Assembly (NCBI GenBank): GCA_018398765.1
Contig: JAHBMJ010000344.1
Coordinates: forward strand, 39,266 to 49,265
Length of the DNA stretch: 10,000 nt
Source: Chromera velia
Taxonomy: Eukaryota > Sar > Chromeraceae
Direction of reading: 5' to 3'
Under the pieces are notes generated by a model. That model searched no databases. It was not told where the DNA came from and saw only the letters and a list, made by a program, of their open reading frames with translations. Shown in pieces: positions 1-7,455 of this stretch; the stretch's first letter is position 1; every line of letters starts with the position of its first letter. The translations under genes were made by a program, and so were the position numbers.

Positions 1-333
1 TCTCATGCAGACAAAAAACTTAACGTGACTAGACAAAAAAATCTTGGTGTCGCTTCCTTCTGCGCGGTCCTCGAATTATAGGGATACCGAAACCTGCAAA
101 ATGAGCTCTCTTGGTACAAAATTTTATAAAAATGTTTAATTTTAAGTATATTTAAATGGTTACACACTGTTTTGAAACTTTTTGATAAACTAGGTGACAT
201 ATTGTTATTAGTATATATATAGTATTAAATCTATAATAATTATATTTGAATTACAGAAAACTGGATAAAAAATTTTAAGCCTGGCGCTACGTTTTACCCT
301 AAGTTTTAAAAAACTCTTCAGGGCTCTGCATAG
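1..333. other. AT-rich flank, no supported gene
   Basis: This lies downstream of the peptidase gene on the minus strand and probably holds its 3' untranslated region. It is clearly more AT-rich than the genes, with ATATATA and TAATAATTA runs around 205-245. A minus-strand TGTAA (251-255), the element green algae commonly use as a polyadenylation signal, lies about 80 bases after the TGA at 334-336; a single pentamer is near chance level. A minus-strand acceptor-like TTTTGCAG near 97-104 is followed by short open frames, too short and ambiguous to call an exon. Confidence 0.4.
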
Positions 334-1451
334 TCAGTGCATCAACCTGTAATATCGTACTTCCTTCTAGACTTCCTCCCTCCATAAAATGTTCTAGAAA
401 ACGTTCCCCTCCTGATCTCTCTGAAAAAAAACAGCCAGAGGGGTAAAATGAATGTTTACTTCTGATGGCACACAGGTCTTTCTTTTTAGAAGGGGGCCGT
501 AGACCTCAATACCCAGAACACCAGGCAGGAAGCCCTCAGAGTTTTACGAGTCTTTATGCCTGCACAGACAGATAGCAGCAGCAGCTCCCGAAGACCCCCT
601 GTATCTGGTGATCGATGCAAGCAGCATTGTTTGTTCAATCGATAAATCATTCAGGTCTGTACATAAATAGAGTGTGCCAGTCTAAAGACGCTGAATGATG
701 ACGTCGACCTCTTTTTTTGGCTTTTCGGCCAAAAAGCCTCACCGGTGAGCAGGCCGCTTATGCCCGAGACCTGGACCTGGCTAGTTATGAATTGACCACT
801 CCCAAGACGCAATGCCCAGTGCACTTCCCATGGTAACCGTTCAGGAATACCTTTGACATCCTCCTCGAGGATCAATTTGGGGGAGTTGGAAGTGCTTGAC
901 CCGACTGGAGGCTGGCAGACTGAAGTGGTAAAACCAACTTACATACAACAAAGCATCCAATGCAGGCTCCAATTTCAGTTCTGCAGCGTCTATGTCTGCC
1001 GCAACCCTCAGCCCATCCCGCACCGACCAGTGGGAGGCGATGAATCCTATCTGAGCCTAGTGTTGCCTTTCCTTCCCATGTAAGAGCACCCCCTGGAAGA
1101 ATTGTTACTTCATATCTGATACCTGCCTCTCTGTTCTGAAAAGGTGGGAGGTGCAGGGGGGAAGTCAATGCAGATGATAGAGAAGAGGGAGCAGCAGACT
1201 GATTTTAATATGCCCCCTCTTTCTCAACAATACAACACTCTGAAGCACAGCTGTACAGGCATACCCCCCTCTCCCCCCCTTCGCTGGACCTGGTTATAAA
1301 CAACATGACCAGCTGTGAGGAGAGAGACTTGCGCTCTGTCTGCCTCTATTACTGCAAGAATCCCTGTTGCAACCGCACCTGACTCTGCTGACACCGGCAG
1401 ACAACAGGCCGGATCTGGTATATCCTCATAGAGATAACGGACAACCATCAT
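334..1451 (-). CDS. trypsin-like (PA clan) serine peptidase-like protein, six-exon model with internal TAA/TAG
   Basis: Model exons, 5' to 3' on the minus strand: 1290-1451, 1090-1135, 943-1046, 743-911, 460-656, 334-420. They total 765 bases (255 codons with the TGA at 334-336) and all junction phases agree. Start is ATG-ATG at 1446-1451; an in-frame TGA lies just upstream. Seen: His49 in SLLTAGHVVYN, Asp89 in ADIDAAELKL, Ser183 in YRGSSGAAA, then GVLGIEVYG. His-Asp-Ser spacing of 40 and 94 residues is close to chymotrypsin (45 and 93), and QVSGISG matches the strand before the serine loop. Known of the fold: these residues form the charge-relay triad, and the strand after the serine completes the second barrel. 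Odd: TAA at 544-546 and TAG at 394-396 and 367-369 interrupt the frame after the serine, as sense codons or pseudogene lesions. Several introns are very short (31, 39 and 43 bases). The exon 3/4 junction is uncertain: a 52-base intron at 895-946 also keeps frame. No signal peptide is visible; substrate is unknown. Confidence 0.72.
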
Positions 1452-1542
1452 GTTAAACGCACGCCCGGCCTTTCAGAGCCACACGTGCTCTGCAGCGGGC
1501 GTCGCAGCAGGGACAGACGCAGACCGATGCGCATTTTCCCTC
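1448..1542 (-). promoter_or_regulatory. probable leader exon with overlapping upstream ORF
   Basis: A good minus-strand acceptor (CTGTGCAG at 1543-1550) opens a stretch leading into the peptidase start. It holds an ATG at 1532-1534 opening a 28-codon frame (MRIGLRLSLLRR...) that ends at a TGA (1448-1450) overlapping the peptidase ATG-ATG as ATGATG. It may be a regulatory upstream ORF permitting reinitiation. Its Arg/Leu-rich, acid-poor start also resembles a targeting peptide, but it is out of frame with the peptidase. No promoter was identified. Confidence 0.35.
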
Positions 1543-2177
1543 CTGCACAGCATATACCAGTGAAAGTATTAACAGATCGACATTGTTGACAGTATGATAA
1601 CAGTACCTAAAACATACGATGTTTAAGATACTCATGAAGTAAAACATAGCAGCAATGAAAAAAACTGGTAAAGAAAGGTCCTAGAGGACTCAAGAGAGCT
1701 GAAAAAAAAAATACTACTGATATAAAAATTAAATGCAAAGTATTAGCAAATGTTAGCAATGCAGAAAAGGGAACATACACGTCGACTTGAAGGAAGCAAA
1801 CAAAAGAAAAAGCAGAGAGAAATGGAGAGGGACCGACCGGGACCGATAACTAAGATAAAGGGCACAAGAAGCTAGCGATGAGTGAGTAAAAAGATTGATT
1901 AGCAAGCATGAGTTGGTAGGTAGGATAGGAAATAGTGAAAAGGAGGCTAAACAGAAAGAAGGAATAACCTGCTTTAAATCAAGGGAAGGAGCACAAGAAG
2001 CCTAGCCGCAAAAAACTCTAATTGAGAGATTTCAGACTGGCCAAACTTTAAGGTAAAGTAGAAATATTAAGAAAAGATTGACAAGGGTGAGCATGGCAGG
2101 CGGCCCTAACTAATTCTCTGCATGCTCATATGATTTAGCGCATGTAACCAAGGGCAGCTATTATCAAGATTCTTGAT
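1543..2177. other. purine-rich stretch, no supported gene
   Basis: The plus strand is rich in A and G with scattered GAAGG and AAAAA runs. Open frames are short in all six readings, and I found no paired splice sites around a protein-like segment. It may hold the upstream part of the peptidase transcript, whose leader exon has an acceptor and so implies an exon further upstream. Confidence 0.4.
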
Positions 2178-2361
2178 TCAATGATAAATACGTATGTCAA
2201 TCAATCGGGGGTTGTCGCCTGACCTGTCCAGCTTCTTCTCAATCCTTCTGAGCATGCTCATGACTTGATCATTCAAGTCTTCCTTCACACTCCCCCTCTC
2301 TTTCTTGTTCTTTCTCTCTGTAGAGATATGTTCCTGTGTGTTTGCTGATCTAACGACTCCT
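2178..2361 (-). CDS. coiled-coil exon, possibly the last exon of its gene
   Basis: A strong acceptor (CCTGTCTGCAG at 2362-2372) opens a frame rich in Lys, Glu and Arg. It includes VKEDLNDQVMSMLRRIEKKL, which has heptad-like spacing of Val, Met, Leu and Ile and is probably a short coiled coil. Two ends are possible. The frame can run to a TGA at 2178-2180, giving a terminal exon, or a CAG|GTCAGG donor at 2218-2223 can end it in phase 2. The exon begins with the last base of a split codon, matching the phase of the candidate upstream exon at 2795-2846. I do not recognise the family. Confidence 0.45.
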
Positions 2362-2794
2362 CTGCAGACAGGAATTAACGAGAAGAACAAGGGAGAATTT
2401 ATTAAAAAATGCAGGAGGCGGGCTGGTAGAATTGAAATCAAAAACGGAGAACAAAGGAGGGGACTCACGATCAGCCCGAGGCGGGTGAGGAATTAAAGAA
2501 AGAAACGGTAAGGGAAATGAAGGAAGGAGCTTGTGAAAGGCCGATAAAGAATTTGAAGAGGATCTAGAAAATAGTATTACAGGTAGTTTAATTGGGAAGG
2601 CGCACAGAACTTTGCAGAACTTTGAAGGGATTGTGGAGCAGGCACTCGGATCGTTAGTCAGACAGACAAGGGAAAATGAGTGAATGCATAGAATGCTGAT
2701 ACAATTAAGGAGAAAGGAGGCACACAAACATGAAAGGTACATATACATGATGCAGAACAATACACAAGTAAGACATATTATTATATATGGTCAC

Positions 2795-2846
2795 CTCAGA
2801 ATCAGGTGTTGCATGATCCTTCGGTTACGATCTCTTTCAGGACTAA
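2795..2846 (-). CDS. candidate small upstream exon of the coiled-coil gene
   Basis: Between a TTTGTCAG acceptor (2847-2854) and a GAG|GTGACC donor (2789-2794) the minus strand reads SPERDRNRRIMQHLIL, flanked by two bases on each side. The closing phase joins to the exon at 2361 with an Arg codon completed across the junction. A competing frame (around KGDVCQLVLKEIVTEGSCNT, ending TGA at 2802-2804) is also protein-like. Phase agreement alone has about a one in three chance, so this is tentative. The implied intron of 433 bases is pyrimidine-rich and contains no other exon I can support. Confidence 0.25.
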
Positions 2847-2884
2847 CTGACAAACATCACCTTTTTTTTCTCCTTCTGCATCCT

Positions 2885-3240
2885 CGCGGCTGCTGCACAG
2901 AGAGAGGGAAAGAGAAAGTGTGCGTGACAGAGGGAGAGGGAGAAAGAGAAAAAAAAAAAAAAGGAGATAGATATATATATAAATAGATAGATAGATAAAG
3001 AGAGAGAGAGAGCAAGAGAGAGAGAGAGAAGGGAAGAGAGAGAGAGAAGGGAAGAGAGAGAGGGAGGGAGAGAGGGAGGGAGAAAAGGGAGGAGAGAGAC
3101 GGAGGGAAAAGAGAGAAACAGACAGACAAACAGAGTGCGCACGTACACATGAGAAAGAGAGACAGAAAGAGAGAGAGGGTCTGAGGGAGAGAAACAGATT
3201 GAGGGACCAGCCTACAGACAGAGATGGGAAAACGCAGAGC
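2885..3240. repeat. GA-rich simple repeat field with poly-A and GATA runs
   Basis: The plus strand is nearly pure purine: impure (GA)n, an A-run near 2949-2962, alternating ATATAT and (GATA)n near 2964-2998, then GAGAGGGAGG variants to about 3110 and a degenerate GA/CAGA tail. Open frames on either strand here are translations of the repeat (Ser-Leu or Arg-Glu runs), not genes. Confidence 0.9.
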
Positions 3241-3545
3241 AATTTAGATTCTTTTAACGTACAATAAGATATTCATTCCTTTCTGTCTAGAAGGTGAGTC
3301 AGATTGAAAACCTGACCCACGCTGTAAATATTGACGGATTAGAGTTCTCTTTAATTGTCTGGCTCCTACTCTTTCTGGTCTACCTCTCTGCAGATGACAC
3401 AAACAAAAAGAAGGAAGGAAGCAAAAAAGTTTCAGGTATGCAGGGAAATTAAGGTTGATCAAGAAAAAGAACTACCGCTGCAGCAGTAGCAAGGAAGGCT
3501 CGATCATCTAGTCGATCATTCACAAGAGTACATGGAGCCTTCTAA
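3241..3545. other. unique spacer between two repeat fields
   Basis: Mixed-composition DNA between the GA field and the GAAA/GAAG field. A minus-strand frame from about 3462 to 3244 is open but has no recognisable features and no convincing start. No gene is called. Confidence 0.35.
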
Positions 3546-3717
3546 AAGGATGAAAAGGAAGGAAAGAAGGAAAGAAAAAAAGAAAGAAAGAAAGAATTAA
3601 AGAAAGAAAGAAAAAAAAAAAGAAAGAAGGAAGGAAGGAAAGAAAGAAAGAAAAAAAGAAAGAAAAAAACAAAGAAAAATAGAAAAAAAGAAAGAAAGAA
3701 AGAAAGGAAGGAAAGAA

Positions 3718-3751
<34 letters not shown>

Positions 3752-3985
3752 GAAAGAAAGAGTCAGAAGGAAGAAAGAAAGGAAGGATAAAAAGAAAGAA
3801 GGAAGGAAGGAAAGAAGGAAAGAAAGAAAAAAAGAAAGAAAGAAAAGAAAGAAAGAAAGGAAAGATAAATGGAAGAAAGGCAGAAAGAATGGATGGACAG
3901 AAGGAAGCATAGAAGGAAGGAAGAGAAGGAAGGAAGGGAAAGATGGATAAAAGGAAGGAAGGAAGAAAAAAAGGAAGGGGGACAG
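3546..3985. repeat. GAAA/GAAG polypurine microsatellite field
   Basis: About 440 bases of interrupted (GAAA)n and (GAAG)n with occasional GGAT and CAGAAGG interruptions. The plus strand is almost entirely purine, so the minus strand translates as long Phe/Ser/Leu runs in all frames; these are artefacts of the repeat. Such mirror-symmetric polypurine DNA can form triplex structures, but nothing here shows a function. Confidence 0.92.
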
Positions 3986-4662
3986 CGGAGACAGGCATAC
4001 AAGAGGAAGAGGTTCAGTCCGGCCAGTTAGCTAGAGCATGAATGAGCAAAAATGAAGAGACCAGGCAAGCGAAGTCGATCACTAATGAGAAAGGAGGAAA
4101 GAGAAAGACACCACAAAGGGTAGAACAGGAATGAAGAAAAAAGGAGGGGGGGGAGGAGCTGGTTAAAAAGGGGGGGTTTCATGAAAAAACAAGGATGAGA
4201 GCACATAGTACAATGAATTAAAGGAAAAAATCAAACTGACATCATGACAGACAGCACCGAGTTCGGAGATACCGTGTCCTCGTTTTCCTCTTCTTTATCA
4301 ACAGTGTAACCAATACAGAGGGAAAATGCATACATTTATTTTCATACAGATTTATTTTTATGCATTTATTTATGTTTTTCTCTGAACAAGAATCGTGCAT
4401 GAAAATAAATGCAATGCTTTTACCAACATTGCAACCAACAGAAAGAGAAAACAGCCTGAGGAGAGCGAGAGTTTGTGAAAGAGCACATAAGTGACAATGA
4501 ATGTGTGAATGTCTTTAAAGTGGTAAAAAGCGAGTTGCAGTCTTTTCTTTGCTAGTGTTGTCATACTGTTGCCCTTCTACGCTGGTGAGGAAAGGTCAAT
4601 AAATATGAATCAATGTCGAAGAGAATCTTTCTGCGCTCACTTTGCAGTCAATGGCCTCCATC
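3986..4662. other. spacer and probable 3' flank, no supported gene
   Basis: The left part continues the purine-rich plus strand, with G-runs near 4144-4177. The right part (4330-4400) is AT-rich with repeated ATTTATTTTTATG units. The minus strand from 4564 to 4370 is open for 64 codons in a hydrophobic frame, but it sits just downstream of the TGA at 4663-4665, so I read it as 3' untranslated or intergenic sequence. Confidence 0.4.
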
Positions 4663-5119
4663 TCAGCGCTTTCCAGTAGGCGCCACAAAATCGGAGCTGC
4701 GGGGCAAATGAAGTTGACTTGTCTGGCGGGACTCCGGGTGCATAGTCTTCAAGAAACCGAGTTTTTTTAGCTCTTCCTCTCCTTCCTGCGTGATAGACTT
4801 TTGCTGTCCCTCCAGTTCCTGGCGTGCTGTAGAATTAAACAGAAGAAAAGCAAAGTTGGGGGTGTCTCTGCTGTTTACCTCTAAGTCTTTCAGGCAAGCC
4901 ACAACTTAGAGTCCCAGATCCGCGAGTCTTTTGAGGGCTGTCACCTTCTTTAGCTCTTTACACAGACTGTAACACAGTATTTTTGGCAAGCGCGTTGCCA
5001 TACTGTTATGATCAGTGTTATTAAATTTTCTGTTCTGGCTTAGGTTTTGGCAGGCTGCACGAATGGCTTCTTCAATTGTCTGCTGATTCTGGTTGCTGCA
5101 GCTACTGCTAGAGCTACTG
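4663..5119 (-). CDS. helical, partly coiled-coil protein exon read through one TAA
   Basis: From an acceptor (TTCTGCAG at 5120-5127, or GCTGCAG just before 5095) one minus-strand frame stays protein-like for about 152 codons to a TGA at 4663-4665, crossed by one TAA (4906-4908). Order: a Ser/Cys-rich start, a helix (QQTIEEAIRAACQNL), the run KELKKVTALKRLADLGL, the TAA, VVACLKDLE, then a charged coiled-coil (QELEGQQKSITQEGEEELKK) and a tail. GAG|GTAAAC (4873-4878) could start an in-frame 60-base intron ending at CGCCAG, removing no stop. The TAA is not inside that intron, so splicing does not explain it. The 5' end is unresolved: no upstream ATG fits. A second frame over 5040-5363 is also open; I prefer this one for the coiled-coil continuation. 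Family not recognised. Confidence 0.5.
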
Positions 5120-5483
5120 CTGCAGAATTTGCCTCCAGCGGACTACGGCCCGTCGCCTCGCGGTATATTCTAGCGAGTCCGAAGTGAAGTGAAGTTAAGT
5201 GAAGTGAAGTAGCGAACAGGAATAAGAAGAATGAATCTAGAGAATGAATGGACCTGACAGAATGTAAGATGGCAGGAGAAAACGAGCAACGCCGTTGTTT
5301 TACGCTTGAATGAGTTAAAATCTTTTTAGAGTAGACGAAATTCACAACAACTGTGAGTAGCAACAGCGCTGTATATATATTATGTAGCTGCTGCGAGTTA
5401 AGACTCGGTTCTTTTTACGTGAAAGCAAGAAATGTGTGACTCGGGGAAAGAGAGACGCAGGGAGAGAGCAAGAGAAACTCGAA
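5120..5483. other. 5' flank of the 4663-5119 exon, with TATATATA run
   Basis: A minus-strand frame (5040-5363) is open across most of this stretch but lacks an ATG. A TATATATATTATG run (5372-5384) reads as a TATA-like element on the minus strand in a position that could serve the downstream exon. Such runs are common by chance in this AT-rich spacer, so this is not a promoter call. Confidence 0.3.
5181..5210. repeat. GAAGT pentanucleotide minisatellite
   Basis: Six tandem copies of GAAGT on the plus strand, the fourth altered to TAAGT. It lies within the upstream flank of the 4663-5119 exon. Confidence 0.9.
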
Positions 5484-5697
<214 letters not shown>

Positions 5698-5699
5698 GG

Positions 5700-5751
5700 T
5701 AGGCAGGCAGGCAGGCAAGCAGACAGACAGATAGACAGACAGACAGACAGA
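5700..5751. repeat. GGCA then CAGA/TAGA tetranucleotide repeat
   Basis: Directly after the GA tract the plus strand changes to about four copies of AGGC/GGCA and then about nine CAGA-type units with one TAGA variant. The step from GA to GGCA to CAGA looks like one compound microsatellite of nearly 270 bases. Confidence 0.9.
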
Positions 5752-5944
5752 CATTCTTTCTTTTCTTCCTTTCGCATGAGCAGTCTCAACGCATGCAAAG
5801 CGTCTCTTCTCCCTTCTCCCACCTTTGTATCTGTAGTTTGCAAACAGATAAAAGAGAGTTGTCGAGTTTGATCGAGTTCTCTCTTTCCTTTTCTTCCTTC
5901 CTTTTGCACGTAGAGCTGCAATCCATACAAGTCGTCCCGCCGTC
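5752..5944. other. pyrimidine-rich spacer, no supported gene
   Basis: The plus strand is rich in TTCC and CTTT runs. On the minus strand an open frame continues from the neighbouring small gene's alternative frame, but it runs straight into the Ser-Leu repeat and I do not consider it a gene. This stretch probably holds the 3' flank of the small gene ending at 5945. Confidence 0.35.
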
Positions 5945-6232
5945 TCAAAGCCCAGACAGTGTCATGACTTGCTGCAGCGCCGCCTTGTCCAGAGGCTTTC
6001 CCTTGCTGCACACTTTGAAATTCAGCAGCGAGGGGAAAGCGGCTGCCGTCATGCGCAGAGAGCACGTCAGAATTAAGGCCAAACATACCAGTAGGAAGGA
6101 CTGTGCCCTCTTTCCCTGCACAGAAATAATCCACACAGAAAAGCAACTGCCCAATGCAATCCCGTTCCTCACACAAACATACGAGAAACGGTTGAGGAGG
6201 AGCAGGAGAAAGTGCTTCACAAACGCAGCCAT
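5945..6232 (-). CDS. small hydrophobic, possibly secreted or membrane protein
   Basis: A 95-codon minus-strand frame with ATG at 6230-6232 in good context (G at -3 and +4) and a TGA stop at 5945-5947. It begins MAAFVKHFLLLLLNRF, like a signal peptide core: one basic residue and a Leu run. A second hydrophobic stretch (SFLLVCLALILTCSL) is followed by a soluble tail (FKVCSKGKPLDKAALQQVM). Either the first segment is a signal peptide and the second a membrane anchor, or part of the middle is intron: GTATGT at 6176-6181 followed by GGGCAG gives a 36-base in-frame option. It contains no TAA/TAG codon. Alternative frames on both strands are open here, so coding is likely but not certain. Family not recognised. 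Confidence 0.42.
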   Translation of the reverse strand: MAAFVKHFLLLLLNRFSYVCVRNGIALGSCFSVWIISVQGKRAQSFLLVCLALILTCSLRMTAAAFPSLLNFKVCSKGKPLDKAALQQVMTLSGL

Positions 6233-6345
6233 AGCTAGTCGTTGACATCTGGATCAGTTGACAGAGAGGCACTTTGATATAATGGTCAAACATGTCATGA
6301 GCCGCAGTTGTCGAATACTCGGCAAGCGGTGCTTCCCCCCCTCCT

Positions 6346-7072
6346 TCAGGCTTCGGGTACCTAGTTTGAGTACGGCTGAATCCTGAAAGTACGCCTCAGA
6401 CTGATGCAGCGCTCCGTAGTACGCTTACGTAAATCTCGAGCAAGTGATTGATCTCTGCAGGATGAAACTTTCCGTCTACCCGGCCCCACACTCCCTGGAA
6501 CAAGGAGGCCTAGAGAAACAAAGTACTGCTGTTTCTCTTGTTGATCAAGCTCCACCCTCGCCTGCTCTCCCCCCTGACTCCCGGGGCCCTGATACATCGC
6601 ATACCTCTGCAACTTCTCACATTGAATTTCCTCAATCTCTGCCTGCCTCTCCATATGGACATCAATGCCGGTTCGTTCCACGCTGGAAAAGAAGGCTTCG
6701 ATGGCGAACTTCAGGTACTCCCTCGCCCGACATCCCTCGAAGCGTTCGTTTCTTGCCCCCGCTACAACTTCTTTCCGAATGAGGGAGTAGACCAGCTTTC
6801 CCCTACAAATTCCCACAGTCTTCACTTGCTCCTCCATAGCTGTTATGTGCCCACGCAGACTCTTGATCATGAGAGTCTTGTTTGAAATTCTTTTGGAGGC
6901 ACAGAGCGTGATGACCAGGTGAGCCTCAGCTCTTGTGATCATGGTATCTCTTTGCAGCTTCTTGTACTCCTTAATCTCTGCCTGCCTCTCCACATGGACA
7001 TCAATGCCGTTTGCGAGTAACAACTCCCCCTGTCCCTGGGGAGAGGTCTCCGAACAGTATCTTCTGATGGTA
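6346..7072 (-). CDS. charged helical protein exon with a duplicated GIDVH-ERQAEI motif
   Basis: After an acceptor-like TGTGCAG (7073-7079) the minus strand is open for 237 codons without any stop, the longest non-repetitive frame in the window. It then meets TAG (6361-6363) and, four codons later, TGA (6346-6348). Composition is Arg/Glu/Lys/Gln-rich with helical stretches such as RAEAHLVITLCASKR and KSLRGHITAMEEQVK. The motif GIDVHVERQAEIKE recurs as GIDVHMERQAEIEE about 113 residues later. The exon starts with a single base of a split codon, so an upstream exon is required; none is secure. A GTAAGC donor at 6423-6428 could end the exon early. It uses CAA/CAG many times and has no internal TAA/TAG, which counts mildly against the altered-code reading. 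Family not recognised. Confidence 0.5.
6631..6670. repeat. 40-base direct repeat, copy 1
   Basis: Matches 6970-7009 with two differences in the compared 40 bases (C/T changes near each third). Both copies lie in the same minus-strand frame and encode the GIDVH-ERQAEI motif. Confidence 0.85.
6970..7009. repeat. 40-base direct repeat, copy 2
   Basis: Partner of 6631-6670, 339 bases away. Flanking sequence on each side is not obviously duplicated, so only the motif, not a larger unit, is recognisably repeated. Confidence 0.85.
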
Positions 7073-7455
7073 CTGCACAAAATCGTCGATCACGAAGTTT
7101 GGACGTCGAAGACTATGAGAGGAATTTGCGTGAAATGCTGATGCAGGTAGGTAGTTTCAGGTAGTGAAGGCTCGCCCGGTGAAATTTCAATTAGCTCGCT
7201 GTTTACCAGAGAAATCAGTATATGTCTCTGCCATGGCTCTGGGTGCTTTTGTGATGGTATCACTGATCGATCAATCGATCGGGGGGGTCCATGGGGAAGA
7301 TAGAGGGCCTTGGGTAGAGAGCATCGGTGCAGACATCTTACCAGAAAAATCGAGTTGTCTTCCATACCCTGCCCTCTTCCCTGACAGTCATTCTTTCCTC
7401 ATACTATACTCTCTCTGCGTCTATCTGCGTTAAAGCTAGTCTCTTTCGTCTCCCT
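7073..7455 (-). other. gap with a possible first exon at 7342-7365
   Basis: On the minus strand ATG at 7363-7365 begins MEDNSIFL followed by a canonical GTAAGA donor (7336-7341), the shape of a short first exon for the gene at 6346-7072. I could not connect it in phase, so it stays a candidate. The rest of the gap shows a frame open from 7365 to a TGA near 7092 with no recognisable features, and a GATC-rich run around 7265-7281. Confidence 0.25.

Noticed and set aside
853-1083. Plus-strand open frame
   Set aside because: Antisense to the peptidase exons, which carry triad motifs and phase-matched splice sites.
872-1168. Reading the peptidase shift at 1047-1089 as programmed frameshifting
   Set aside because: A 43-base GT-AG intron restores phase and joins protein-like segments; no slippery heptamer is obvious. 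A sequencing error or pseudogene indel stays possible.
2802-3242. 146-codon minus-strand frame rich in Leu and Ser
   Set aside because: Mostly the GA-rich repeat; only its last 30 or so codons look protein-like, and these compete with another frame.
3542-4002. Phe/Ser/Leu-rich open frames on the minus strand
   Set aside because: Direct translation of the GAAA/GAAG microsatellite; no start context, no domain, all frames open.
5793-6245. 150-codon plus-strand open frame
   Set aside because: Overlaps the minus-strand small gene, lacks recognisable features and begins in pyrimidine-rich spacer. Not excluded outright.
6444-6885. Plus-strand open frames of about 110 codons
   Set aside because: Opposite the longest non-repetitive minus-strand frame; no coding signs of their own.
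7258-7282. GATCGATCAATCGATC palindromic run
   Set aside because: Short and self-complementary, but isolated; nothing nearby suggests a binding site or mobile-element end.
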